Shown in pieces: positions 23,377 to 34,900 of a stretch of DNA of 64,000 nt. The translations under genes were made by a program, and so were the position numbers. This stretch comes from Impatiens glandulifera (taxonomy: Eukaryota; Streptophyta; Magnoliopsida; Ericales; Balsaminaceae). The notes under the pieces are model-generated. The model had not been told where the DNA came from. It was given only the letters and a program-made list of their open reading frames with translations, and ran no database searches. The stretch lies in contig NC_061869.1 of the NCBI RefSeq assembly GCF_907164915.1, forward strand, positions 43,831,771 to 43,895,770, given 5' to 3'. The stretch's first letter is position 1, and each line of letters starts with the position of its first letter.

Positions 23377-24989
23377 TTATAGATCACGTGCTTCCTCATT
23401 TTCGGTTGATGAACTCTTGACAAATCTTATGAATGTAAGATTGTCTTTTGTGAGTTTCATCCCGTTAGGTTGTATTGATTCGTTTTGTTTGTTCTGTTCA
23501 TAACCGATACCAAATCTACATTTAGGGTGTCTTTTATAATTGCACATCTGTTTTACGGCTAGACGAGATTTCTCCCACGCAGCCGTAACATATAGTGCTC
23601 GTTCATTAGTTTCAGTTACCGGTTGAACTGTCTCCTCAATATCTAAGGATAGTTCATCCGGTTCATACAATGCAGTTTTGCATGACTTGTCTGCAATACC
23701 ACTTGACTCTAGGGTTTTAGGTTCTACCGGAGTCAGTATGTATGCAGATATGTTTCTGAACTCAGCGACCATTTCGTTGAGTGCAGAAATCAGATCTTTC
23801 TTAGTAAACTCATCAGAAGAGAAATCAAATACCTCTTCGTCGTTTGCCATGAAGCATGTCACTCTTTCTTCATTATCTTCGTTGTCGGAGTACGCCCATT
23901 CGCTTCCACCGTCGGATGCAATGAGTGCTTTCTGTATTTCCTTCCCTTCGTCGGCATGCTGGTCGTCGTTTCTCCGGTAGTCATTTCGTTGGTTGTCATT
24001 TCTCCGATAGTTGTTCTCTTGGTAGTTGTTACCCTGGTACTGGTTACCTTGGTAGTTGTTGCCTTGTTATTTGCTTTCCAGTTTTCTGTCGTTTATTCTC
24101 GGTTTCCTACACTCTGACCTGAAATGTCCAAAACCGTCACAGTTATAACATCTTTTATTTGATTTATCTACATAATTATAGCTAAAGTTGTTGTTAGATG
24201 ATGGCTGGTTCTTCTTCATGAATCTCCCAAATTTCTGAGCTAGCATCGCCATCACATCTTCACTGATCTGATCAGCGTTCTTGACTTGAGCGGAACGGTT
24301 GATACTTGGAGCCGGTTCCACCGATGTAACCAGAGCTCTGGTTGCGGTTGACGTGGATGTTTTATCTTTGATCCGAGACTTAATCTCGAACTCATAAGCT
24401 TTTAGATCCTCAAACACGTCATGCAGCTTCATCTGCCCGAGGTTGCTTGATTCCCTCATCACCATGGTTTTGATATCCCATGTGCTCGGCAGTGATCTTA
24501 AGGCTTTAATGATTACTTCTCGGTTGTCGTATTTCTTTCCGAGTGTCTGAAGCTCGTTGACCACACTAGTGAACCGGTTGTTGAATTCCTTCATATTTTC
24601 CCCCGGTTTCATCCTGATGTTTTCATATTTCTGTGTAGCCACCAAGATTTTGTTTTCTTTTGTTCTTTCGTTTCCTTCATGAATCTGAATGATCGTTTCC
24701 CAGGCTTCCTTTGCATTATCACAGGCTGATATCTTGTTCAAGGTATTATCGTCTATAGCCCTATAGCCTTATAGATGTGCCTCATGCAATGGTTGTCCAG
24801 GTTACTCCGTCTTCGATCTTCAGTTGTCCATTCGTCTAACTCCTTGTTGATCTTGATTGGCCCTTCTTTCAGGACTCGACTCATTTCATCATCTAGCGTG
24901 ATCAGATGTAGATACATCTGATTCTTCCAACTTCTAAACGCTTCACTGTTTAGCATTGACGGCTTGTCGCTGTGGGTCATGCTTCCCAT
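23377..24989 (-). pseudogene. Copia-1 gag, broken
   Basis: Frame 24989-24753 starts MGSMTHSDKPSMLNSEAF. A small duplication of CTATAGCC near 24750-24770 shifts the frame, and 24741-24067 continues with the capsid-like UBN2/retrotran_gag region (KEAWETIIQIHEGNERTK, MKEFNNRFTSVVNELQTLGK, ALRSLPSTWDIKTMV). The zinc knuckle CYNCDGFGHFRSEC lies near 24110-24150. A stop at 24067 precedes a Gln/Asn-rich stretch, and 23862-23377 keeps the conserved C-terminal part (EEVFDFSSDEFTKKDLISAL). The protein would coat the RNA in the virus-like particle. The Copia-2 gene is the intact version. Confidence 0.85.
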
Positions 24990-25020
24990 CTTCTTCGGTT
25001 GCTTGAGTGCTAAGAACCTC

Positions 25021-25032
25021 GCTTTGATACCA
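25021..25032 (-). promoter_or_regulatory. Primer-binding site of Copia-1
   Basis: Minus-strand TGGTATCAAAGC two bases after the LTR end; one mismatch to TGGTATCAGAGC, the complement of the initiator-Met tRNA 3' end found in Copia-2. Confidence 0.85.
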
Positions 25033-25034
25033 CT

Positions 25035-25983
25035 TGTTAGGATCGGGGACGCCCTTGGAGGACTGGGGTGTTTCCGGTTTCAGGAAGGGTGGCCGCTTAC
25101 AACAACACAACACACTTTGGTGATAGTCCGGTTAGAGACTATAAGCGTTCTCAGCACTTTGCAAACTGTCACAGACTCTTCAACCGGGTTCAAGGGCGGA
25201 AATGTCTTCTTCAGTCTGAAGCAACGTATGCGACTTAGTTTTGATGAGATTAACAAGGAGTCGGTTAGATAGAGTGTATGAACCGGTTTTTGATTTAAGG
25301 TCGCTTCGTCTTCCTTTTATAGTGAAGATGATCCCAACGGTCACTTTCTTCTCTCACCGTGGGATTGGTTAATTTAGAGTCACGCTGGTGCAGAGAGGTT
25401 GCTTGTACGTTTCAACTTCCCAACACTTGGCAAACATGCAGATGCTCCTCAGGTAAAGATGGCGTAGCCGGTTTGCAGATTCGAACACGTGTCAGGCATG
25501 CACCCTTCGGCTGTCGAAGTCGGATCAGTAAATCATCATTGTTTTTCTCGCATGCTTCTGATCGGATCTTATCTTCTTTTATTTCTCCGAGACACGTCTA
25601 TTTCGTCATATTACGTCATCTCTGTAGATTTTGGTTTCCGGTTGACTCTTACATAGTATAGTCCGGCTGGGATGTAGACTTTTCTTTGCTAGCCGGTCCC
25701 TTGAGAATGTTGAAACCGGTTCCTCTTGATCTTGACTTGATCACTTGGAACTGAATTTCTTTGAAGTGTTCTTTTGCCGGTTTGTGAGGCTCCAGCCGGT
25801 TTGTGCAATTCGATCTGTTCCTGCACATAGAGGTTAATAGTTGTTTAGTTTTCTGGCCGGTTCCAAAAATTAACTTTACTTAAATTTTCTATCAATTTCT
25901 CTCTTTTTGATTATTTAGAATAAATATTCAAAACATGTACTATGTGGCCGGTTTGAAAATTAACTTACTTAATTTTTCTATCA
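25035..25983 (-). repeat. 5' LTR of Copia-1 (949 bp)
   Basis: It spans TGTTAGGATC to TTTTTCTATCA on the plus strand and is bordered by AAATC. It contains a TATA box but lacks about 305 bp downstream of it (the equivalent of 13010-13317 in the 3' LTR); the junction is at 25300/25301. It includes one internal copy of the ~85 bp repeat with a polypurine tract. Confidence 0.9.
25314..25321 (-). promoter_or_regulatory. TATA box of the Copia-1 5' LTR
   Basis: Minus-strand TATAAAAG followed by GAAGACGAAGC; the same context is at 53980-53987 in the Copia-2 LTR. Confidence 0.7.
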
Positions 25984-25988
25984 AAATC
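25984..25988. repeat. Target-site duplication of Copia-1, right copy
   Basis: AAATC, identical to 12739-12743. Removing the element restores a continuous gypsy LTR (TTTGAAAATCAGAGTCGCC) that matches other LTRs here. Confidence 0.9.
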
Positions 25989-26236
25989 AGAGTCGCCAAG
26001 AGATTTTATGAAAATCAATAAAATGATACGTGTACAAACGTATTTATACAAGAGTTTCTGAAAAAGGTGGTTCGTTGTCTATTTACGCTCGGAAAAGGAC
26101 TTTTACGCTATGTCCTCTACGCCCGTCTAATGACGGTTTTCAAAATACTTCTAAAATAAATAAAGTATGGATTCTATATATATAATTATAATATTTCTTA
26201 TCTTTAATTAGTAGTTTAGGGGTCCTAAATGAGGAT
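25984..26236 (-). repeat. Element B LTR, right part
   Basis: It continues the element B LTR after Copia-1 (GATTTTATGAAAATCAATAA, CTATGTCCTCTACGCCCG, ending near GGTCCTAAATGAGGAT), matching 8800-9045 of the element A LTR. Similarity stops at about 26236, where the sequence changes to the element C repeat, so this LTR is truncated. Confidence 0.6.
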
Positions 26237-26830
26237 ATGTATAACTCTTTTGGAAAGTAACGATGTTATGTCTAGATTAAAATTTAAAATACAATTGTGT
26301 AACATTTCATGATAAAATCAAAAAAGACCTATTTTTTTGGAGTAGAGAATGTTGATTTGGACGGACGCATGAGCCACATCATCGAGGCCCTTTCCCACAT
26401 TTAACCAAGTACATAACCCAAAAGAATTTCCTGAAAACTTTCTTTCTTAGTTTTAAAATAGTAACTAAGTGATGACTCTTAAAAAAGAGCAAAAAATATA
26501 TTTAACTATTTCTAAGTTCTATTTCGGTTACTCGTCTCAATTTAAGATAAGACGACTCTTACGAGAGTCATTTTCTTGCTCAGTTTTACGAGATTTGAGA
26601 GAAAGATAAACCATAAGACTTAGCAAAGTAATTGACTAAAATATTTTTCAAAAAATACTCCGGTTGAGCTTACCATTAAAAATATTTCGTCTCCTACTGC
26701 AGGAGCATTCGAGCGGAAGGTAAGGAATGATTCTCAAACCAATTACGAGGTATGAATCGTCCTAAGATGGGGTCAATATTTTAAATTGGAGACAGAGCAA
26801 AAAAATAGGATGTATAGAAGCCATCGACTT
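26237..26830 (+). repeat. Element C 5' LTR-like segment
   Basis: It matches 31320-31766 followed by 34185-34370 at several blocks (GTCTAGATTAAAATTT, ACATTTCATGATAAAATCA, GACTCTTA, ATTCGAGCGGAAGGTAAG). The two copies flank the decayed pol of element C and are therefore probably its LTRs. Ends are approximate and the family is not identified. Confidence 0.45.
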
Positions 26831-27600
26831 TACTGGGATACATGATGCTTAATATGAAATAAACAATTTTGCAAATTTTAAAATTACATTTACACATAAA
26901 AAACTAATTGGAGTGTACAAAACCCAAACATACAATGTGAACCACGAGCTCACTCTACTTGCTTGTATTGGGATTATACCCTATAAGGCACATCGACTTT
27001 TGTCTTCTAAGATAGCGCGTGGATTGTGTGTTGTGAGACGCCACCCACATATTTATATGTTAACTTATCAAGATGTTCCCACAAGATTTAGTGATCTGTT
27101 ACATAGCGATTATGTAATGAGAAATATCATACCTTTCTTTTTTATTACAACAAAACTCGTTGCAAGCTAAGTTATGTGCATACTATATGTAAATACGTGC
27201 ATACAACTATAGTTAAAATAGATGCCCATGAGTACATCTGAACATTTCTAAATTTAAAATAAGGATCTAGTTTAACGACTCTTAGGGCGATCGAAGATTC
27301 GCACATTGAAACAAAGGTTGAACTCTTGGAGAAGTAAGTACGTGAGATTGACAATGAACGGAGCAACATTTCGAAATGGGGATCTCTTACGTCTATTTAT
27401 CTATCTATCATTTCTTGTAAACAAACCAATTTATAAAATATTAAAACTAGAATTGGAAAATGAACGTAGATTCTCTTTTAATGATACATATGCGCATAAT
27501 AACAACTCGAGTTTTTCTAGCTAAATATCATAAATCTCCTTCTTAACCTCATTTCTCGACGCTATGGCTTGTAGATCACCTTAAAAAGCCACAAAACCTA
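26831..27600 (+). other. Element C 5' region, no clear gene
   Basis: AT-rich. An 85-codon frame at 26913-27170 has no similarity that I recognise. At about 27265-27390 a broken frame gives a coiled-coil-like stretch (IETKVELLEK, then VREIDNERSNISK), possibly the end of an ORF1-like gene. Confidence 0.3.
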
Positions 27601-27638
27601 CAAGAAATCCGATAACCAAGAGATTCCAAAAAACTAAG

Positions 27639-27990
27639 ATGGTTGAAGAAATTAGTTCGAGCAATGATGCACTCAAGGTTGAGGTACATGTTATGAAAGC
27701 TATGTATAAGGAAATGACCGCCCATATGATGATCATGACCGCATACTTTTGTGTTGGTCAAGAAAAATCTGTAGCTCAAATGAGCATTCTAACTATGGTG
27801 GAACAAGCGAAGATGATGATGATCCCTTCATAACTAAGAGGACCACTCATGTCACGAATACACGAACTTATGATCATGAAAATTTAGAAACACATGAGGT
27901 TGTCTTAAAACAAGTTATGAAAAATTGTAATCTCCTCCCACTTCTAATAAAACTGACATCACTCTTTCTTCCTCGTATAAGAATTCTGAA
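27639..27990 (+). pseudogene. Element C gag N-terminal remnant
   Basis: A frame starting MVEEISSSNDALKVEVHVMK resembles in position and helical character the gag N-terminus of element A (MAEGTPK...). The gag core, zinc finger and protease are absent; the pol leader follows almost at once, so more than 2 kb has been deleted. Confidence 0.35.
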
Positions 27991-27999
27991 ACAAATGTA

Positions 28000-30900
28000 A
28001 AATTTTAAACGTTTTAGATAAAGAAGAATTTTCAGAGTACATAACTTTTCCAAATGAACCATCATACGATTGTGAAATGATTTTTGAATTGAAACGTTAT
28101 CTCGAGAATGAAAATGAAATTTCTTCTACTAAAAAGACGATCGAAATAAATTTAAACACTAAAGACGATCCTCAAATGATTTTAATAGGACACAGTTTAA
28201 ATAAAAATGAATATCAAGTGTTAGTTGAACTTTTAAAACTGAAAAAGACATGTTAGCGTTGTCCTATAGAGAAATACGAGCATTAACCCCAAAATTGTTT
28301 AGCATCACATACCTCTTTACCTGGAGGCAATTTATGTGAAGAAAAAACTCAAACGAATGCAAAATAATATCATCCAAAAGGTAAAAAATGATGTACATAA
28401 TCAACTCATGAAGAATTTCTTGAGGTTTTAGAATGGGTTTTCAATGTGGTACCCGTGGCTATAAAGTATGGAAAGACCCATGTATGCATCGACTATAGGG
28501 ACCTCAATAAAGCATGCCCCAAAGACAACTTTTTGTTGCCCCACATAGACATTCTAGTTGATCATGCCGAGGCACAAACTTCTCTCATCTATGGACAAAT
28601 ATCGAGATACAATTAGGTACTCATGGAACATATTGCTACCAGGTGATTCCTTAAGATTGCCGGAACTACATACCAAATGACCGCAACTATGATTTTACAC
28701 GAAATGATCTTAAATATGTCGAAGTGTATGTGGAAGATAGTATCGTCAAATCAAAAAATCGAGAAGGATGTATTAAAAATCTCGAGAAATTCTTGCAAAG
28801 AATAATACAATTTCAACTAAGACTAAACCCAAAGAAGTGCACATTTAGGGTGACAGTCATAAAGATATTGGGATTCCTCATCACTCAAAGAGGTATTGGA
28901 GTAGACACTATCAGGGTATAGATGATTACTAGTATGCTAGTTCCCTACAACGAGAGGGATGTTAGAGGGTTTCTAGGAAATGTTCAAAATATAAGTCGAT
29001 TCATCAGCAAATTAACGACCACATGTGACCCATTATTCAAACTTTTAAATAAGAACCAAGAGTTCATTGGGATGATTCTTGTCAACATACATTAGAAAAG
29101 GTGAAAAGTTATTCACAATCATCTCCCATTCTCACTCCTCCAATACCTGCAGTCCCACTAATTTTATACCTCACAGTGACTGATAGAGCATTAAGAAGTA
29201 AGATGACCTAAGAGAATAAGGAGGAAGTTGAAGTAATTATCAACCACATAAGTAAAAGGATGACAGATTACGAACTTAATTAATTTTTAGTAGAGAAGGT
29301 GTGTTGGTCCTTTGAGTGGGTTACCAAGAGACTAAAAAATTATATACAAGCCCATCTCATCAAACTAGTGTCTCGACTTGATTCTATCAGATTTTTGTTT
29401 GAAATGACCCTATTGTCACCACAATTGGCCAAATGGATAATGATGATATATAAATATTACATTACGTACACATTACGTACACAGTAAAAAAAATCCATCA
29501 AAGGTAGCGTGGTGGCAAATAAGAGTATAAACGAGTCATGTTATTCGTAGTAATTCGTGAATAGCTGTCAAAGCTCGACTCGAACTCGGTTTGACCAAGA
29601 TCAAAACGAGGTCGATTAGCTCGATTTTGTAATCGAGCTCGAGTTCGAGCTTTATATATCTAGTTCTAGTAGCTCACGAGTAACTCGTTTTATAAATAAT
29701 TTTAAACATTTATATTTATAATACATAATATAATATATTATAATAATATATTATATTTATATAACAAAATATAATAAAATATTATCTTATATTATAATAT
29801 ATATATATATAATAAGAACCTTAAACATCTTTCTCTACTCTACGTGAGCATTTTTCCTCAAACTCATTCTCTCCTTTTTCTCTTTTCTCTATTACAATTA
29901 AAGAAGAAAATAGATCTTATAGATGCTTGATCTTCCATATTCCAGGCAAATGAGTAAATCGATTTTCACTAAAATATGTAATTTAAATTATTAAAATTTA
30001 ATTTTTGAGTTTATCGAGTACGAGTAACTGAAATTGTTAATGATTTGATTTCGAGTATATAATGCAAATTAAGTCGAGTTTGAGTAGTATGGTACTCGGC
30101 CCAACTTGACTCGTTTATACCCTTAGTTGTAAATTTTCTAGTTGACCAACCCTTAGACGTTAAAGGTGAGGACAAAGAAGTAAACTTTTCAGACGACGAT
30201 ATCGTGTTTTTTAGAAAAGACTCTTGGAGGCCTATGTTCGATGGCGCCTCTAAAAATAAGGGTACGAGATATGCATCCTTTTGATTGATCATTCTAGAAA
30301 CGTATAACCTTAATTCGGTGAAACTTGATAATGAAGTAAAATAGGAAGTATGCCTTTCGCGAATGAGATTGACATATAAAAAGGGAGGATGGAAATTGGA
30401 GGTGGTAGGAGACTCTAATATAGTGATCAACCAAGATAGTGGTGAATGGCAAGTAAAAGGTGAAAACCACAAACCATACCATAATTACTTGACAAAGTTC
30501 ATTGAAAACTTCAAAGATGTGACTTTTGTCCACACTTTGTGGAGCCAAAACAAATTTACTAATGCTCTAGATACCATTGTTGACATGACATAGATCCTTG
30601 ATGGAATCAAGATCAAACCTCTCAGAATTCAATATAGGAAAAATAAAGCTTACAAAAAATGAGTGGTCGCCAATAATGAGATTTTTAACCCAACGTGGTA
30701 CGAGGAAGTATAGAGATACATTGAGGACGAGGAGTAGCCTTCACATTTCAAAAAGAAAGAAAGATGGATGATGCACCAATATGTCATGAAATATGTAATG
30801 ATGACGAAAAAACTCTATCGACGATCCTTTGGTCGCCATCTATAAAATTGGTCGAAGCAACTTATTTTAAAGTGATTAAGTCCTCCCATATGGCCAACTT

Positions 30901-31050
30901 TATACAAAACAATTTGATCACTCAGTATGGGGTACCGCACTCAATGATTTATGACAGTGGTCGATATTTTCAAGGAGAAGTCCTAAAGGTATTAGTAGAA
31001 TTCAAGATTGAACATCATAAGTATTCACCTAATTATATATTTGTTTAGGG
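28000..31050 (+). pseudogene. Element C pol: RT, RNase H domains and integrase remnant
   Basis: Plus-strand relative of element A pol. At 28120-28250 the pre-RT segment is readable (KTIEINLNTKDDPQMILIG-like), at about 28430-28700 the RT fingers and palm with frameshifts, and at 28724-28921 the catalytic strand, where YVDD is YVED, followed by KKCTFRV and GFLITQRGIGVD. 29299-29487 is the end of the RT-linked RNase H. After a transposon insertion (29521-30126) come FDGAS and the second RNase H (LEVVGDSNIVINQ, 30363-30593), then an integrase piece (NNLITQYGVPHSMIYDSGRY, 30764-31048). Stops throughout; dead. Confidence 0.7.
29513..30134. mobile_element. 606 bp terminal-inverted-repeat element with 8 bp duplication
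   Basis: The element proper is 29521-30126. Its ends are AAGAGTATAAACGAGTCA and, inverted, CTAAGGGTATAAACGAGTCA. The flanks TGGCAAAT (29513-29520) and TTGTAAAT (30127-30134) match at six of eight positions. Removing element and one flank restores the GSVV-NFL reading of the element C RNase H linker seen in element A. No transposase; the middle is AT-rich with a TA-repeat tract near 29730-29815. The 8 bp duplication points to the hAT group. Confidence 0.75.
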
Positions 31051-31319
31051 CAGTTTGTTAATTTACCTCATGTTTTCTAACTTGTATTATTCATAAGTTG
31101 TGCTATATGTCTCCAAAAAGTATGAGGAAAAATTTAGGATGATCATTGAATTATTTCTAAATTTTTGATGTATTAACCTCGATTTTTGGACACATTGCAA
31201 GTTAAAACTATTTTTGACTAGAATCATTTATCAATTTTCGGTCAATATTTGTCACGCACGCTGCATGTAACTCGACTAAATTAAAATTAAATTTTATCTA
31301 CTAAAATTTCATAGTTTAG
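31051..31319 (+). other. Element C 3' untranslated region
   Basis: AT-rich noncoding sequence between the integrase remnant and the LTR-like repeat; I see no gene. Confidence 0.35.
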
Positions 31320-31766
31320 ATGCATTTTAGGAATGGAAAAAACATATCTCCTTTAGATCCTAGACTAGATCATATTTAGAATTATTTTGGAAAGAAACGA
31401 GGTTAGGGTCTAGATTAAAATTTGAAATAAATTGTGTAACATGTCATGATAAAATCACTAGGGACAAATTTGTTTCAGAGTAGAAATTGTCTCTTTGGAT
31501 TGACTTGTGGGTTACACCGCCAATGTCCTTTCTTATGCGTAACCAAGCCCCGAGCCTACAAGAATTTCTTGAAAATTTTATTTATTAGTTTCTTGAGAAG
31601 CAAATTAAGTGGAGACTCTTAAAAAATAACTAAAAGTATGTCTAACTATTTCGAAGTTCTATTTTGTTTTCTCATCTTAAGTGAAGACGAGATGACTCGT
31701 AAGAGAGTCATTTTCATGCTTTGTTTTACATGATTTGAGAGGAAGTTTTACATGCTTCGTTTTAAG
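31320..31766 (+). repeat. Element C 3' LTR-like segment, left part
   Basis: It matches 26237-26620 and is interrupted at 31766 by another LTR; the match resumes at about 34185. Confidence 0.45.
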
Positions 31767-32619
31767 TGTAACGCCCCGGAAAAAACCCTTTGGAGCAGGT
31801 CCTAGTGAAAAACTCGAGGTTTGAAAGGTTCGACCTTATTTTACGTGCCATGAATTTCTTTTAAAATAAAACATTACTTTAAAAGATGTCACTGATTCCT
31901 GACAGCTTTTTGAAATTAATTAAAAGTAATTAATTTTGAGGGTTCAATTTTAAATAATCCGAGGATTTATTACATTGAAGTTTTATTTAAAAATCCATTA
32001 GTTTAAATTAATTAAACATAATTAAACATAATTAATTTAAAAGATTATTTATTTTGAAATATAGTCGCCAGTTGATTTTTTTAAAATAAATAAAAGTTGA
32101 CATACATATACAAACGTATTGACCGGGGTTTTCTTTTAGTTTATAGTTCGGTGATACTTAGGAAAGGGATTTTGCGCTTCATCCTCCGTACCCGTTTTAG
32201 AAAAGGTCTCTACTTATAATGTTGACTTTTTTGAAAATCGGTTGTAGAACGTTTAAGTTTTAACCGATTATTCTTCCGATCCTAGTCATGCTTTTAAGTT
32301 TCAGCGTTATTTATTGAAACACCAATATTTAAAATGCCGGTACCTATTGTGGATGATAACTAGGGTTGAAATACCTAAAGAATATTAGTCATTTTGAAAT
32401 GCATTATGGTTTATAAATAAACAACAAACAAGCCTTTTTCGGAATATTTTTGTGGGAACATTCCAAAATATTTAAAAATATTTTTCTATTTTTTCAAGAT
32501 TTTTAGAAAATGATTTGAAGTCCCAAAAAAAATAATTTTGAATTTTTAAAAGTGGAACTAAACAGGCATTAGGACCGGAGTCTTAAGGTTGATTTTCATT
32601 TTTGTCGGTCGGGGTCTAA

Positions 32620-33200
32620 AGACCCTTTATCTAGGCTCGAGAGCTATTGGTCTGAGAACCGGAGTCTATCGGTCGAGGTGCTAAGGACTCTCAGTCCTTG
32701 GCTAATCCTACCAGTCTAGTTGTAAAAACCTAACGATCCTAGACTAGCCCTCTTGGTCCTAGGTCATGGGAGTCTCAGTCGTATGTCTTGGGAGTCTCGG
32801 TCCTAGGTCTTGGGATTCTCGATCCTATGTTTGGATTTCTCGGTTGTGAGCTATGGGAATCTCTATCCCAGGTCAGACCTTTCGGTCCAAGGTGAGAATC
32901 CTCGGTCGGGTTTCTCGGTCATAGGGTTTGGAATACTTGGTCCCCATGTTAGAAATATTGATCTTAAGTCTAGGAGTCTTAGTCTTAGGGTTAGAATTCT
33001 CGGACCTAGTCGAACCTCTCGGTCCTAGATGAAAATTGTCGGTCATATTTTAAGAACATTGGTCGAAACTCTCGGTCCTAGCTCAAGAACATAGTTCAGA
33101 CCTCTCAGTCCTATGTCGATTTACTCGGTCCTATGATTCGGTCCAGACCAAGGAACCTCGATCAAATCTCTCGGTCCTAGGCTAAGAACCTTGGTCCTCA
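32620..33200 (-). repeat. CTCGGTCCTAGG-type short repeats in the LTR
   Basis: More than twenty variants of CTCGGTCCTAGGTC and GGGAGTCTCGGTC in tandem, spacing about 20-30 bp. Low-complexity frames across it are not genes. Confidence 0.65.
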
Positions 33201-34028
33201 AGAACACCAAATGTTCACTTTTTTAAATTAGTTTTATTAGCTCTGATTCTTTGATCTAGGAGCTTGGGTAGCTTCAAAAAGCTCACAGAAATATGTTGAT
33301 CATCATCTCAAGGTATGGATCAACCTCAATGATGATCAATTTTTTCAAAATAGTTTGTGATCAAAAATCGTGTTTTTGATTTTAAGGCTATTTTGAAGAG
33401 AAAAAAACTATCTAATAGCTTTCTTATATCTCATATATTGATTGGTATCAAAACAAAGACACTAGATGTTAGTTTTGACCAATTCAAGAACTCAAAATTT
33501 TTGTTTTATTTTGAAAATTTTGATTTTGATTAAATATGATCGGGATGGATCAAACATGATCCAAATAGTTGTCCAATATCATTACAGTAATGTTGGGAAA
33601 CATTCTAGGTTGTGATTCAACCAAATTAACCCAAGAAAAACAAACCTGTTTTTTTGATTTTTTAAATTCAAATTTGGGTTTTGGTTATTTAGATCGATTG
33701 ATCGGTTATATCCTATCCAAATAGGTTATAAATCATCGAGGGATGAATTGTAAACGGTAAAACACCATAAACAACGAGCATACAACCTTATACAATTTGA
33801 AATATAAAATTTCAAATTCAAACTATAAATATTAATTAAAGGTTGATTGAAACGTTACCAAGGATGGGAGAAAGCTCCTTGATCTTTAGGGAAGCATTTT
33901 GGATGTTCAGATCCAAGCTATAAGGCCTTAAATAGAAACAAAAAATCCAAGGTTTTAATGGTGGATTTTGATTTTTTTCAATTTAAGGGTTGTATGTTGG
34001 TTCCTTAGCTTAAAGTGACTTGAGAGGG

Positions 34029-34036
34029 TATTTATA
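34029..34036 (-). promoter_or_regulatory. TATA box of the inserted gypsy LTR
   Basis: Minus-strand TATAAATA in GGATGAGTATAAATACCCTC, corresponding to 10822-10829. Confidence 0.55.
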
Positions 34037-34184
34037 CTCATCCTAAGTCGGTTGTCTTAGAGTTAGGGCTAAATCAGTCAAAAGCCTTTAATGGCGTTTG
34101 ACTATTCTTGGCTTGTTGTCGCCGGAGTAGGCAGTGACGAAGCCTACAGTTATAGGGAGAATGATCACCATCGTAGGGTGATCA

Positions 34185-34370
34185 TTCTAGACTTTAAAAA
34201 GTACTCGGTTTAAGCATACCATTACAAATATCTCGTCTCTTACCGCTGAAGCATTCAAGCGGATGGTAAGACATGGATCTCAGACCAATTGCAATATACG
34301 AACTGTCCTTAAAGACATGGTCAATGTTTTAAATCGGAGACAAAGTAAAAATAATAAGATGTATAATATA
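34185..34370 (+). repeat. Element C 3' LTR-like segment, right part
   Basis: It matches 26650-26820 (TACTCGGTTTAAGCATACCA, GCATTCAAGCGGATGGTAAG, GGTCAATGTTTTAAATCGGA, ending near GATGTATA). Confidence 0.45.
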
Positions 34371-34900
34371 TATATAATTTTTGTTTTGGGGATGTTGAGA
34401 ACTAGTCTTAGCTTAATTTGAATTTAAGAAAAAAAGTCTAAGTACAAATCATGACTTTTAATATTTTAAGAATCACTTTTTTTACTTGAATTATTTTAAT
34501 GTTGTAAGCAATAGAATTTTATATAACAAATTTATAAATATTAAAATAATTATTTTTGAATAAATAAATTCAAAATAATAAAAATCAAGGCCAAAGATTA
34601 TAATTAATTGGATTAATTATTATATTAATTAAAACAAAGACCATGTAAAATAAAATAAAATAATTTGAAATAAATGTGGTATTCATTTTATCCCAAATTA
34701 AATTTAAAGGCTCAAATAAATTAAATAAATAATTTGAGTTGAATGTTGTATCCATTTAAATCCTAAATTAATTATTTAAAATTCCTAAAACAAATGACTC
34801 CAAAGGCGCCCAAACCTCCTAGAGTCTTTGACAATTTTTGTACGCCTTTAAGACAATTCATTATCCTTTTACAAAATTAGAACATAATTAAACCTCTAAC
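34371..34900. other. AT-rich spacer
   Basis: No coding or RNA gene seen. It is probably leader or LTR sequence of element D, too decayed to bound. Confidence 0.3.

Larger units (their letters stand above)
12744..25983 (-). mobile_element. Copia-1: complete SIRE-like Ty1/copia element with accessory genes
   Basis: The 13,240 bp element lies between two LTRs and perfect AAATC target duplications. Minus-strand order: 5' LTR, initiator-Met primer-binding site, gag, pol (protease, integrase, RT, RNase H), accessory genes X1, X2 and X3, repeated polypurine tracts, 3' LTR. Integrase before RT makes it Ty1/copia; the protease motif with CSRHMTG and the large size with genes after pol suggest the SIRE/Maximus lineage. 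All genes are broken here. The first 265 aligned LTR bases differ at about ten positions, which implies insertion on the order of a million years or more ago. Confidence 0.9.
31767..34184 (-). repeat. Gypsy LTR inserted in the element C LTR
   Basis: It starts TGTAACGCCCCGG on the plus strand, as the element A LTR does with TGTAACACCG, so it is in minus orientation. It splits the element C repeat in two. Only about 150 bp remain beyond its TATA box, against ~965 bp in element A, so its U3 may be truncated. No matching target duplication could be found at 34184; the right end is approximate. No coding sequence accompanies it. Confidence 0.6.

Noticed and set aside
26913..27170. An 85-codon plus-strand frame as a gene
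   Set aside because: No recognised motif, no conserved counterpart in element A, and it is surrounded by decayed element C sequence.
32810..33028. A 72-codon frame in the LTR
   Set aside because: It is a translation of the CTCGGTCCTAGG repeat tract and has no independent support.
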